From Tillus elongatus (lineage: Eukaryota; Arthropoda; Insecta; Coleoptera; Cleridae): DNA of 64,000 bases. Shown in pieces: positions 1-27,601 of this stretch; the first letter of the stretch is position 1, and every line of letters starts with the position of its first letter. The translations under genes were made by a program, and so were the position numbers. Location of the stretch: NCBI GenBank assembly GCA_964006375.1, contig OZ023262.1, positions 56,320,366 to 56,384,365 of the forward strand. The letters are read 5' to 3'. The notes beneath the pieces are model-generated. The model was not told the origin of the DNA. It was given only the letters and a program-made list of their open reading frames with translations, and searched no databases.

Positions 1-139
1 CCACGCTCGGTCAGTTATCTGTTATGTGCTGTCTGTGATTGTTTTATAGTTAAATGTATAGTTTATTCAGTTAGTGAAATAATAAAGTATATTAAATGTT
101 TACGTATGGATTTAATATCAACAAGTGCAATTAACATCC

Positions 140-140
<1 letters not shown>
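1..140 (+). mobile_element. Gypsy LTR fragment (3' part)
   Basis: This sequence matches, in inverse orientation, the LTR at 22461-22817 of the Gypsy element in the same window. They share the TTACGTATGGATTTAATATC block and the terminal AACATCCA. The homology ends at base 140 and is followed at once by a (TA)n tract. No gag or PBS follows, so this is a solo or truncated LTR cut by the window edge. Confidence 0.8.

Positions 141-142
<2 letters not shown>

Positions 143-233
<91 letters not shown>
143..233. repeat. (TA)n microsatellite
   Basis: About 45 uninterrupted TA units lie between the LTR fragment on the left and the Tc1-like element on the right. Confidence 0.98.
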
Positions 234-235
<2 letters not shown>

Positions 236-236
<1 letters not shown>

Positions 237-1842
237 CCATGCGAAACTATTGGACTCACCTTTGAATTTTACAATTATTCCTAATAATTCGAATTTTATG
301 AACGCAATGGTTGAGTGGTTAGGCAACCAGTTAAATACATGTGTTTCACGAGTTATTCAAGGTTTTAATGTTTTATTCTGTGATTTAACCTAGAGAAAAT
401 CGTTATTTTGTCATATCTATCATGTTTCACTTCTATTTAGGTGTGGTTGAAAAAGTTTGTACAGTTAATTATCGAGTGTTTTGTTGGTTTTTCTTCATTA
501 TATTGTCGCAATGAGTAATTACAAACATTATTACTAGTTAATAGATAGTTAGATTGTAAATAATTATTAATTTCATTATTATAAAGTGCCATACAATATT
601 TGACTGTCTCTTTCACAGATGAGGAGTGCCAAAGACTTATCTCCTGACCAAATTGGGCAGATTACAGACCTTTTGAGGTCTTTCAGTCACAACCAAAGAT
701 CAATTGCGAAACTATGTGTTTTCACAAGCTTCTGTCCGGCGAATCAGACAAAAACTGAAGGCCGCTCAGCCTACGGGACCACACCGGAAAGGGAACTCTG
801 GTAGGAAAAGGGCCATTACTCCCAGAGGACAGAGGTTCTTGAGGAATGTTGTCCTTGAAAATATAAAGCTTTCTTATAGGGAGTTGAAAAAGAAGTTTGA
901 TGAGTCAGAGCGCATAGCATCAGAAAGGATTATCCAACGAAACCTGTTTGTAATGGGTTTCAAAAGTAGAAGACCAGTCAAAAAGCCAAAATTGAAAAAA
1001 TTATAAAAGCCAAATATAAATGGGCAAATTCTTACAGGCAGTTCACTTTGGATGATTGGACAATGATAAATACCTAATGGAATACAACAATACCATAATT
1101 TTTTTCATTGTTAATATTGTAACGTTATTGCAGGTTTGCTTTAGTGATAAATCCACTTTTCAAATACTCACTGACAAGTCACAGCATGTCCAGCGCAGGC
1201 CTCGAGATAAATATCACCCTAATTGTGTGATCAAGACAATTAACCCTACTTCAGGGATGGTTTGGTCTGTCATTAGTGGAAACCGCTGGGGCGCCTTTAT
1301 GTCGTTGAAGGCACAATGCGGCAAGCCCAGTATAAAAAGGTATTGCAGGATCGTTTTATTCCCCAACACCAGGATTGGTTTCAAGATGGTCCAAGAATAT
1401 TCATGCAAGATGGTGGACCATGCCATACTGCTAAATCTATTTAAAAATTCTTGGAAGATACCAGAATTCCGGTTTTGCGGTGGCCTGGGAACTCTCCGAA
1501 CATGAACCCCATTGAGAATGTCTGGGAGTGTCTCAGAAGGGAATTGGGGAAGGAAACAATCATCAATAAGGTTCAATTGATAGAAAGAATAATCTATCAA
1601 TGAAACCACAATAGTAAATTAAAAGAAATCGCTCTTCGATGCTTTGAGAGTATGCCTCGTAGAAGTAGCGCATTATTAAAACTGAAGTGGGGCTTGACCA
1701 AATATTGATTTTTCTTTAAATTTTTTAATAATTTTGTAAATGAACTGATGGATAGATATGTAAATGAAAATAGCTTTTCAATTCCGCAGAAAACTTGATT
1801 TTAAATGAAAATTCACGGTTAGTCCAATAATTTGGCAATTTA
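236..1842 (+). mobile_element. Decayed Tc1-like transposon
   Basis: A degenerate Tc1-type transposase lies between imperfect terminal inverted repeats. The left end carries GCGAAACTATTGGACTCACC near 241-260. The right end, on the other strand, carries GCCAAATTATTGGACTAACC near 1814-1833. The left end abuts a (TA)n tract, as expected of a TA-targeting element. The exact outer bases are uncertain by about 10 bp. Confidence 0.7.
619..1708 (+). pseudogene. Tc1-like transposase pseudogene
   Basis: Cut-and-paste transposase of the Tc1/mariner superfamily (DDE). The N-terminal helix-turn-helix starts at ATG 619 (LSPDQIGQITDLLRSF) and continues after a frameshift near 704-715 (VFSQASVRRIRQKL). The first catalytic segment near 1138 reads CFSDKSTFQ. 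The last reads NMNPIENVWECLRREL near 1502-1550 and supplies the usual glutamate. The middle aspartate region near 1400 is shifted (MQDGGPCHTA in another frame). The C-terminus ends KLKWGLTKY at 1708. There are at least three frame breaks and one in-frame stop near 1601, so the copy is dead. A 68-bp segment, 1066-1133, interrupts the frame and looks like an intron. Family length (about 340 aa) fits once it is removed. Confidence 0.85.
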
Positions 1843-2196
1843 TGTCAACTGATCCGTGATCATAACATACGAGTAAATATAAGTTAAGTGCATAGTTTAA
1901 GGCAGTTCTCTATTAGACTTAGCTCCGTGTTTTGCAAATCTCATAGTTTAAATAATTGTAGCTCAAAAGCTTGGATAAATAAATAAATTTATTTAAAAGG
2001 CCGAAAACCGGGGTTACTAATTATTTGGCACTAGCGTACGTTCATCTACACATATATCCGTTTTTAGCGAATTTTCATTAAGAAAAATTTGCTAATAGAG
2101 AGGTCACGATGAAAAGCTTCTGAAAAAATTCCTTCAGACCAGCGCGAATTGGGGTCCCTAGAACCCGAAACCAAGGTCCGTTAAAATTTTTATATG

Positions 2197-2198
<2 letters not shown>
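1843..2198 (-). repeat. TA-core repeat family, outer arm (copy a)
   Basis: About 350 bp repeated in inverse orientation at 49920-50285. It includes a hairpin-forming segment at 2068-2100 (arms AGCGAATTTT and AAAATTTGCT) and ends at a (TA)n tract. No ORF. The two copies agree along nearly the whole length with scattered substitutions. Confidence 0.8.

Positions 2199-2275
<77 letters not shown>
2199..2275. repeat. (TA)n microsatellite
   Basis: About 38 TA units adjoin the repeat-family arm on the left. Confidence 0.98.
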
Positions 2276-2276
<1 letters not shown>

Positions 2277-2324
2277 CAACAAGAAGCTAGCTGAAGTATA
2301 TACTTGGAAATAAATCGGCCCAAG

Positions 2325-2755
2325 ATGACAAATGTAGATTTGAATGTTAGTCATCAGAGACTATCCAGCACGTCACCGGAGGATGACAAGCGTTTGCAGC
2401 AACAGAGTATAAAGTGAAGCACGGTGCCGTGGCGAGAACACTTTCCCAAGAGCTGGCTTTGAAACTGGGACTTTTAAAGCTTAGTAAGGTGCCCTACTAT
2501 AGATACACTTATAAGCATGTTCTAGGGAACTCAGGATACAGGTTGTACCGTGCTCACAGACCAACCAGTTGCCCACAACAGGCCAGATATAATAATAGAT
2601 ATAGCTATTCCGAATACTAATAATCTAGAGATAACGTAAAACGAGAAGATCATTAAGTACAGACTCCTCGAGATACAAGTAAAGAGACAGCGGAGGGCAG
2701 AGTGTGTCCAAATGATTCCAATAGTTACGTCGTCAACCGGTGTATTAGATTTTAT
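2325..2755 (+). pseudogene. C-terminal fragment of a restriction-like-endonuclease LINE
   Basis: Degenerate 3' end of a non-LTR retrotransposon protein carrying the C-terminal domain typical of R2/R4/NeSL-type elements. Visible pieces in order: a cysteine-containing SSETIQHVTGG segment near 2355, then AVARTLSQELALKLGLLK, then, in a second frame after about 2545, TDQPVAHNRPDI joined directly to a DIAIPNTNNL stretch, then MIPIVTSSTGVL near 2715-2745. The charged loop normally between PDI and DIAIP is missing, so a catalytic lysine region is deleted. There is an in-frame stop near 2633. No RT domain is nearby, so the copy is strongly 5' truncated. The domain family is recognised from its motif order; the clade is an inference. 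Confidence 0.65.
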
Positions 2756-2759
2756 TGAT

Positions 2760-3180
2760 ATCTGCCTGATTTTTCTTAATAAAATCTATTATCGACTATA
2801 GCATGAAGGGTTTTCGCACTCACTCAAAGGGGAACATTAACTCATCCCAGGTATCTCAGATATCAAAGGGACTAAGCTTAGATGGAGCCCTTTTCAGGTT
2901 ATCGGGCACTGAACAACCACGCGACACATCCTCATTTCCCAAGAATCTCCGCACGGTGTGGACAGTTGCAGGTATTACCGCCTTCTGCATAACCTTATAA
3001 AGATTCTCTCCAAGACCCAGTCTCTTAATGTTTAAGGTTTTCCCGGAAAATTTTGTGTTTTCTTTCGAAAAAAATTCATATCTCCGGAAATAATAAAGTA
3101 AGGGCAACCAAATTACCTGCCAAAATTTAGCTCTGTAGGTTAAAGGACAAAAAGGTTTTAGGCATTTAAAGAAAAATAAA
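2760..3180 (+). repeat. TA-core repeat family, inner core piece
   Basis: From about 3030 the text GTTTTCCCGGAAAATTTTGT followed by CTTTCGAAAAAAATTCATAT matches the core seen at 33300, 49855 and 59030. It is followed by a purine-rich GTTAAAGGACAAAAAGG segment also seen near 59170. 2760-3000 has no recognisable feature. Confidence 0.65.
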
Positions 3181-3690
3181 TTGAGGTTTTCCTCAAAACA
3201 TCAAAGTCGCGATTTAAAACGTCAAAATTGGCAAGATTTAGGCAAAGAACCTAAGTCTAATACGAGATATAGAAAGAAAATGTCTCAAAAAGAATGTTTT
3301 ACAAAGTCTGAAGTCTTAGCTTCAACCGTCATTGTCCTTTATTTTACTAAAATGTTTCCAGAAAATTCATTTCAAATAGACCCTTTCTCTGATGCATTAG
3401 TAGTAGTCTTAGCTATGGAGTTTATCGTTTAATGGTATATAATTTTTGTCGAATTTTCGTAAAAAATCATTAAAGCTCAATATATCCGTTATTATACAAT
3501 ATAGGAAAAAAAATGGATACATTAATTATAGGGTGTCTTGAGCTACATCTTAAAAAATATTTTTACAATCACAGAGTGGCCCATAAGTCGTTGAAGATTT
3601 TCTTTTTTTTTTTTTTTAATCGAACACGCCTTATGTTATTGCATTTTTGCATTTTCTATTAAATCTAATGCATGTTTGTAAGAAAAGAAA
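3181..3690. other. AT-rich noncoding sequence
   Basis: No ORF with protein resemblance was seen. It contains a T-rich run near 3603-3620. Most likely intronic or intergenic repeat-derived DNA. Confidence 0.5.
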
Positions 3691-3692
3691 TT

Positions 3693-3770
3693 CTGGACGC
3701 AGCAAGTGCGTTATGGTGGCGAATTTTCATTAAATGCTTCAAATTTGACTAGCTCAATTTACTATTAACC
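3693..3770 (+). repeat. TA-core repeat family, conserved end
   Basis: Carries GACGCAGCAAGTGCGTTA and then GCGAATTTTCATTAAATGC, the shared end of the family also seen at 36735, 36596, 41098 and, inverted, at 33916 and 4224. Confidence 0.8.
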
Positions 3771-4400
3771 TATAAGGTTGACCAAGAAACCAGTTTTTTC
3801 GGGAAGACTTTAAGTTTACTTTTGAAAAGTTTTGTACATTTTCAAACAATGAAGTTATTTGATGAAATATGACACATTGTTTCTACTATATAGGTTATAC
3901 TAGTGTTGTGTCCTGATATTGTTAATCCTCACCCTGAATCTCCCCGAGTCCACCATGCCCATCCTTAGTCGGCAAACCTTCTCCTGCCCCTCACAGCAAC
4001 TAGAGGCGCAGTGTGGCACACCTGTAACAGTTAGTAACAAACCAACTGTCAGATCCTGATGACAGGTGTCATCAAGCGAAGCAGCGACAAGAGAGCACAG
4101 GCTCGATCACTTCGATCTCATCCAGCGTCCAGTAACGTCGTTCAAGACAACTAGGAACCAAATTTTATGCCTGCTTTCTTTAAGAAACACATATTTGCTA
4201 TTAAAAACATTTTAATCAAAATTCACTACCATAACGCACTTGCTGCAATATTTATATTAAACATATCAAAATTTAAATGAACCTAGTAAATGTGTTCCAA
4301 AAATTTGCGCTCATTTGAATTTTTTTTCGATAATCGTTACCCCCCTAAAAGCAATTTTTTTTGAAAGTTCACAAACAGTGCAGAAAGTCACTTTTAAAGT
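3771..4400. other. Noncoding, with a GC-richer island
   Basis: 3920-4160 is distinctly more GC-rich than its surroundings but has no convincing ORF. An inverted copy of the repeat-family end (TAACGCACTTGCTGC) sits at 4232-4246. The final ENT coding exon was looked for here on the minus strand and not found. Confidence 0.4.
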
Positions 4401-4406
4401 ACGTAC

Positions 4407-23521
<19,115 letters not shown>

Positions 23522-23604
23522 TTTCTTATTGTTTGGTCAGAAATTACCAAATGGTCACCTGCAAAATTATTTAGTTTATTTGATAAAATATAACAGCATT
23601 TTTG

Positions 23605-23693
<89 letters not shown>

Positions 23694-23707
23694 GTTACTA
23701 CTACTAT

Positions 23708-23740
<33 letters not shown>
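23605..23740. repeat. (ACT)n microsatellite, left block
   Basis: About 45 ACT units with a few T substitutions, directly at the 5' truncation of LINE 1. It is 45 bp upstream of the ENT exon 1 acceptor. Confidence 0.97.
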
Positions 23741-24257
23741 AGATGTTGATAGGAAACAGAGAAAGCAAACTGTTATACTCTTGGACATTGATGAGACGAC
23801 AGAGAGAGAAGATGTACAGAGAATCCTGCAAAGAGAAATTGCAGATAACCAATTAGAGGAAAAGATGCAACTAAGACTAGCCGAAAAGGCTAACAAGAAT
23901 GGTGTGAAGTATGCTTTTATAACTCTACAGCAAGAGTTAGCCCAACTCCTTATTAAAAAAAGAGTGATTGGTGATGGATGGCACAGATGGAGAATTAGAG
24001 AAATCAGCTCCCCAACAAGGTGCTACAGATGTCACAGGGTGGGACACACAGCGGCCAAGTGTGGAATTAAGGACGCTGCAGACATGTGCTATAAGTGTGG
24101 AGAAATAGGCCACCAGAAGCGAGATTGCCAAAACGAACCAAGATGCTACCTCTGCAATGTGGAAGGACACAAGGCAGAAACCACTCGGTGCCCAGAATTT
24201 AGAAAAATTGTAGAAAATGAAAAGAAGGAGAAGTTGAAAAGGACAACAACACAATGA
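23741..24257 (+). CDS. LINE 1 ORF1 (gag-like, three CCHC knuckles), 5' truncated
   Basis: Nucleic-acid-binding ORF1 protein of an R1-type LINE. The native part starts DVDRKQRKQTVILLDIDETT directly after the microsatellite, which is in frame and would add a poly-threonine leader. Near the C-terminus lie three zinc knuckles: CYRCHRVGHTAAKC, CYKCGEIGHQKRDC and CYLCNVEGHKAETTRC. The N-terminal part of ORF1 is missing. The stop codon at 24255-24257 overlaps the ORF2 ATG (ATGA), the arrangement used for termination-reinitiation in related LINEs. Confidence 0.88.
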
Positions 24258-27163
24258 AACTAATCCAAGTTAACGTGGACAGATGCAAAAGGGCGGTGGA
24301 TTTACTCATACACACATGCGCTGCTGAGGGAATAGCTCTCGCACTGGTTGCTGAACCAAACAAAAATATGACAAGGCAACACCCTAGATGGATTACAGAT
24401 AGGAATACTGATGCAGCAATTTATTTAGCAGATAGCAAAATAAACAGACATAAAACCGGTAGTGGGATGGGATATGTATGGCTGGAAACCCAAGAAACAG
24501 TTTTCTATTCGTGCTATTTGTCACCTGCAACAGGAGCAGAAGGTTTTAGACAGTTTATAGATGACCTAGATCTAAGTGCGAGAAGGCATACAAAAAGGAT
24601 TCTGATAGGAGGCGACTTTAACGCGAAGGCATATTGCTGGGGGTCTCCTATAGAGGACCGCAAAGGAGTGGCACTAGCAGAATGGATAAGCAGTGGTGAT
24701 CTGACAATACTTAACGATGGTCAGAAGCCTACGTTTGAAAGGAACGGAGGAAGCTCCTTCATAGATATCACGATCTGCACCTCTAACATGGCAAAAGATG
24801 TGACCAGGTGGCAGGTAGGAGACGAGGAAAACCTCAGCTACCACAGAAACATCCACATAGAGATAGAGCACAAGGGGCGAAGACCGGACCAGCACATTCA
24901 ACTTACGGGGTGGCGATTTAAAGAAGAGAAAAGAAATCCATTGCTCCAAAAGCTTGAAGAGGAATGTAAACGACCCGATTTCACCCAGAATGTAAAAGGC
25001 TTGAGAAATGCGGTAAGCAGCGCATGCAATGCAGTACTACCTAAGAGACGCCTTACTACCGGAAGGAGAGGTGCTTATTGGTGGAACTCAGAAATCTCAG
25101 AGTTAAGAAAAAAGAGTCTAAAAGCAAAGAGAGAGGTGACGAGAGCCAATAGAAGAAGTAATATTGACGAGGCCTCAAAACACCAACTGCGCGCCCAACA
25201 TAACCAATGCCGCAATGAACTGAAAAAGGCGATTGCAAATTCAAAACTGCAGGCTTGGAAACTCCTGTGCAAAGAGATTGATGAGGATATATGGGGCAAA
25301 GGATATCAGATAGTCCTAGGCAAACTCCGGATGCACCCAGTAAATACATGCACAGAGGACGAACAGGTGCAGATAGCAAGAAAGCTATTTCCAAAACATA
25401 TAATTAAGAGGTGGCCTAGTATCGAATTAACACCTGAAAATATCAAAATGTGTAGTGAGGAAGAGGTTAGAGAAGCTGGACGTAGGATGAAAGCAGGGAA
25501 AGCTGCAGGCCCAGATGGAGTCCCCTCGGATGTGATTAAGTTGTTGGCAACAGAAAGACCTGAACTACTCACTCAGATCTACAATAAGCTGTTAAAGGAA
25601 GGTACTTTTCCCGAGGAATGGAAGACAGCTAGGCTAATTCTGATAGAGAAGGCTGGAGGAAAGTCATATCGCCCGCTTAGTCTCATTGATTCGGATGCCA
25701 AACTTTTTGAGCAAATCCTAAACGGGAGATTGCTGAATGAAATAGAGCAGAGAGGGGGATTTGCACCCACACAGTATGGCTTCAGAAAGGGACATTCTAC
25801 ACTAGATGCTATACAGAAGGTAAGTGGGATCGTAAAGGACTCGAAGAATACAAGTAGCTATATGGCTCTTGTTACGTTGGATGTGAGGAATGCCTTCAAC
25901 ACCGTCCCATGGGAAGGGGTAGTCGGTGAACTGGAAAGACGGAAGATCCCACTGTACCTGATAAAATTACTGTGCAGCTACCTGGAAAACAGGATAATAC
26001 TGATTGGAACACACACGATGAGTATCACAAGTGGTGTACCCCAAGGTTCTGTACTGGGGCCTACCCTGTGGAACCTCTATTATGACGACGTCCTGAAGCT
26101 CCCGGTGCCAGACGGCACAACTATCGTTGGGTATGCCGACGATTTGGCGCTGGCTGTTTGTGGGAAAGATAAGGTAGAGATAGAGGAAAAGATAACATGG
26201 ACTGTTGGCCTGGTAGAGATTTGGATGCACAAAAAAGGCCTCGAGCTAGCCCCGCAGAAAACAGAGATCATAATCCTAAATGGAAGGAGAACCGTAAAGA
26301 CGATTGAAGTCGACATAGGAGGAAAGAACATCAACTCCAGTAGATCTCTGAGGTACCTTGGGATTCAGCTGGGGCATAATATGAGCATGAGTAAGCACAT
26401 TCGAGAAGTAGCACAGAAAGCTGAGAAAGTTGCAGCAGCCCTGAGTCGACTAATGCCTAATATTGGCGGCCCAAAGGCGAGTAGTAGAAGAATCCTCTGC
26501 AGTGTGGTGAATTCTATTATTCTCTATGGAGCACCTGTTTGGAAGGACTGGGCGGAGATGGCAAGATACAGACGCATTTTGGAAAGTGTGCAGCGAAAAG
26601 CGGCAATTAGAATATCCTCCTCATATAGGACAGTATCTACAAAAGCAGTGCAAGTGGTGGCAGGGGTGATACCTATTCACCTACTGATCAGGGAACGGTC
26701 ATATGAAAAGAACGAAAATAGACAGGGGCAGAGAACAAGGGCACGACTGACGACACTGGCAGAGTGTCAGGCAGAATGGAGCGAGGAAACCAGGACCGCT
26801 CAGTGGACCAAGGAACTCATTCCAGAAATAGTACCCTGGTTAACACGGAAACATGGCGAGGTGAACTATCACTTAACGCAATTTTTAACTGGCCACGGTA
26901 GATTCGGAAAATACCTGAATAAAATGAAGATCGTAGAAAGCGACAGATGCTACTACTGTGGAGAAGAAGACTCTGCCGGGCATACAATTTTGGAGTGTAG
27001 CAGATGGACCGAGGTGAGAGAGAGGACTGCAATAGAAATTGGAGGTAGTTTGACAACCAGAAACATTATAGATCACATGCTTGAAGCACCAGCGAAGTGG
27101 GAAGCTATCGCCAAACTCATTAGGGAAATCTTAATACTTAAGGAAGCCGAACAAAGGGAATAA
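24254..27163 (+). CDS. LINE 1 ORF2: endonuclease and reverse transcriptase, intact
   Basis: 969 codons without a stop. APE-type endonuclease at about 1-215 (QVNVDRC, ALVAEPNKN, IGGDFNAKAYCWGS, FIDITICTS, and the final histidine region SYHRNIHIEI). RT at about 400-700: GRRMKAGKAAGPDGVPSDVI, YGFRKGHSTLDAI, LVTLDVRNAFNTVPW, SGVPQGSVLGPTLW, and catalytic YADD at residue 627 (26132), then SLRYLGIQLGHNMSMSKHI. A C-terminal knuckle CYYCGEEDSAGHTILEC is near residue 899. No RNase H. All expected motifs are present, so it may encode an active enzyme, although ORF1 is truncated. The clade call (R1) rests on ORF1 knuckles and the EN/RT order. Confidence 0.92.
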   Translation: MKLIQVNVDRCKRAVDLLIHTCAAEGIALALVAEPNKNMTRQHPRWITDRNTDAAIYLADSKINRHKTGSGMGYVWLETQETVFYSCYLSPATGAEGFRQFIDDLDLSARRHTKRILIGGDFNAKAYCWGSPIEDRKGVALAEWISSGDLTILNDGQKPTFERNGGSSFIDITICTSNMAKDVTRWQVGDEENLSYHRNIHIEIEHKGRRPDQHIQLTGWRFKEEKRNPLLQKLEEECKRPDFTQNVKGLRNAVSSACNAVLPKRRLTTGRRGAYWWNSEISELRKKSLKAKREVTRANRRSNIDEASKHQLRAQHNQCRNELKKAIANSKLQAWKLLCKEIDEDIWGKGYQIVLGKLRMHPVNTCTEDEQVQIARKLFPKHIIKRWPSIELTPENIKMCSEEEVREAGRRMKAGKAAGPDGVPSDVIKLLATERPELLTQIYNKLLKEGTFPEEWKTARLILIEKAGGKSYRPLSLIDSDAKLFEQILNGRLLNEIEQRGGFAPTQYGFRKGHSTLDAIQKVSGIVKDSKNTSSYMALVTLDVRNAFNTVPWEGVVGELERRKIPLYLIKLLCSYLENRIILIGTHTMSITSGVPQGSVLGPTLWNLYYDDVLKLPVPDGTTIVGYADDLALAVCGKDKVEIEEKITWTVGLVEIWMHKKGLELAPQKTEIIILNGRRTVKTIEVDIGGKNINSSRSLRYLGIQLGHNMSMSKHIREVAQKAEKVAAALSRLMPNIGGPKASSRRILCSVVNSIILYGAPVWKDWAEMARYRRILESVQRKAAIRISSSYRTVSTKAVQVVAGVIPIHLLIRERSYEKNENRQGQRTRARLTTLAECQAEWSEETRTAQWTKELIPEIVPWLTRKHGEVNYHLTQFLTGHGRFGKYLNKMKIVESDRCYYCGEEDSAGHTILECSRWTEVRERTAIEIGGSLTTRNIIDHMLEAPAKWEAIAKLIREILILKEAEQRE

Positions 27164-27424
27164 GGGAAATCAGAGAAAAAAAAGAAGGGAAGAGAAAAGG
27201 AAAAAACAACATGGAGTAGGGTGTGATGAAGCAATACCTAAGGGTGATTCCGTCACATCTCTATGAATATGGGGGTGTTTAGTGGGTAGTCCTGACCTGG
27301 AGGGAAGGGGAGTCCCACAGTACCAGCTGGCGACTGATTGTGGAAGAACCAGGGACTGGTCTGCGTAAATGCATTCACCTCCACCATAGGGAAAAAAAAA
27401 AAAAAAAACTACTACTACTACTAC
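27164..27424 (+). other. LINE 1 3' UTR, poly(A) and (ACT)n remnant
   Basis: The 3' UTR ends CACCATAGGG followed by about 17 A (27392-27408) and then five to six ACT units (27408-27424). The other side of this remnant is the T tract of LINE 2, inserted on the opposite strand. Confidence 0.85.
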
Positions 27425-27601
27425 TTTTTTTTTGGAGGGGGAAACCGCTTGGCGAATAGCGCAGGGTCTATGTGCTCAATAGTCTCGGGCGCAACTCCGA
27501 GTAAAAACCCCTCATTCTTCGGCAAGGTGTCTGGAGTCGTCATCTCTGACATTTCATCGGATCGCCTTGTCCCATGTCTATACCCTTCTTACTTCTTTCT
27601 G

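Larger units (their letters stand above)
23741..27407 (+). mobile_element. R1-clade LINE 1 inserted in (ACT)n
   Basis: 5'-truncated element with ORF1, an intact ORF2, a 3' UTR of about 230 bp and a poly(A) of about 17. The (ACT)n microsatellite borders both ends (23605-23740 and 27408-27424), so the target is the microsatellite itself. Antisense to ENT. Confidence 0.88.

Noticed and set aside
3920..4160. GC-rich stretch as a candidate last ENT exon
   Set aside because: No minus-strand frame continues the family C-terminus and no acceptor of the right phase was found.
23571..23896. Poly-leucine, poly-valine and poly-serine ORFs across the ACT tract
   Set aside because: Other frames of the same microsatellite; only the frame joined to ORF1 has real protein sequence.
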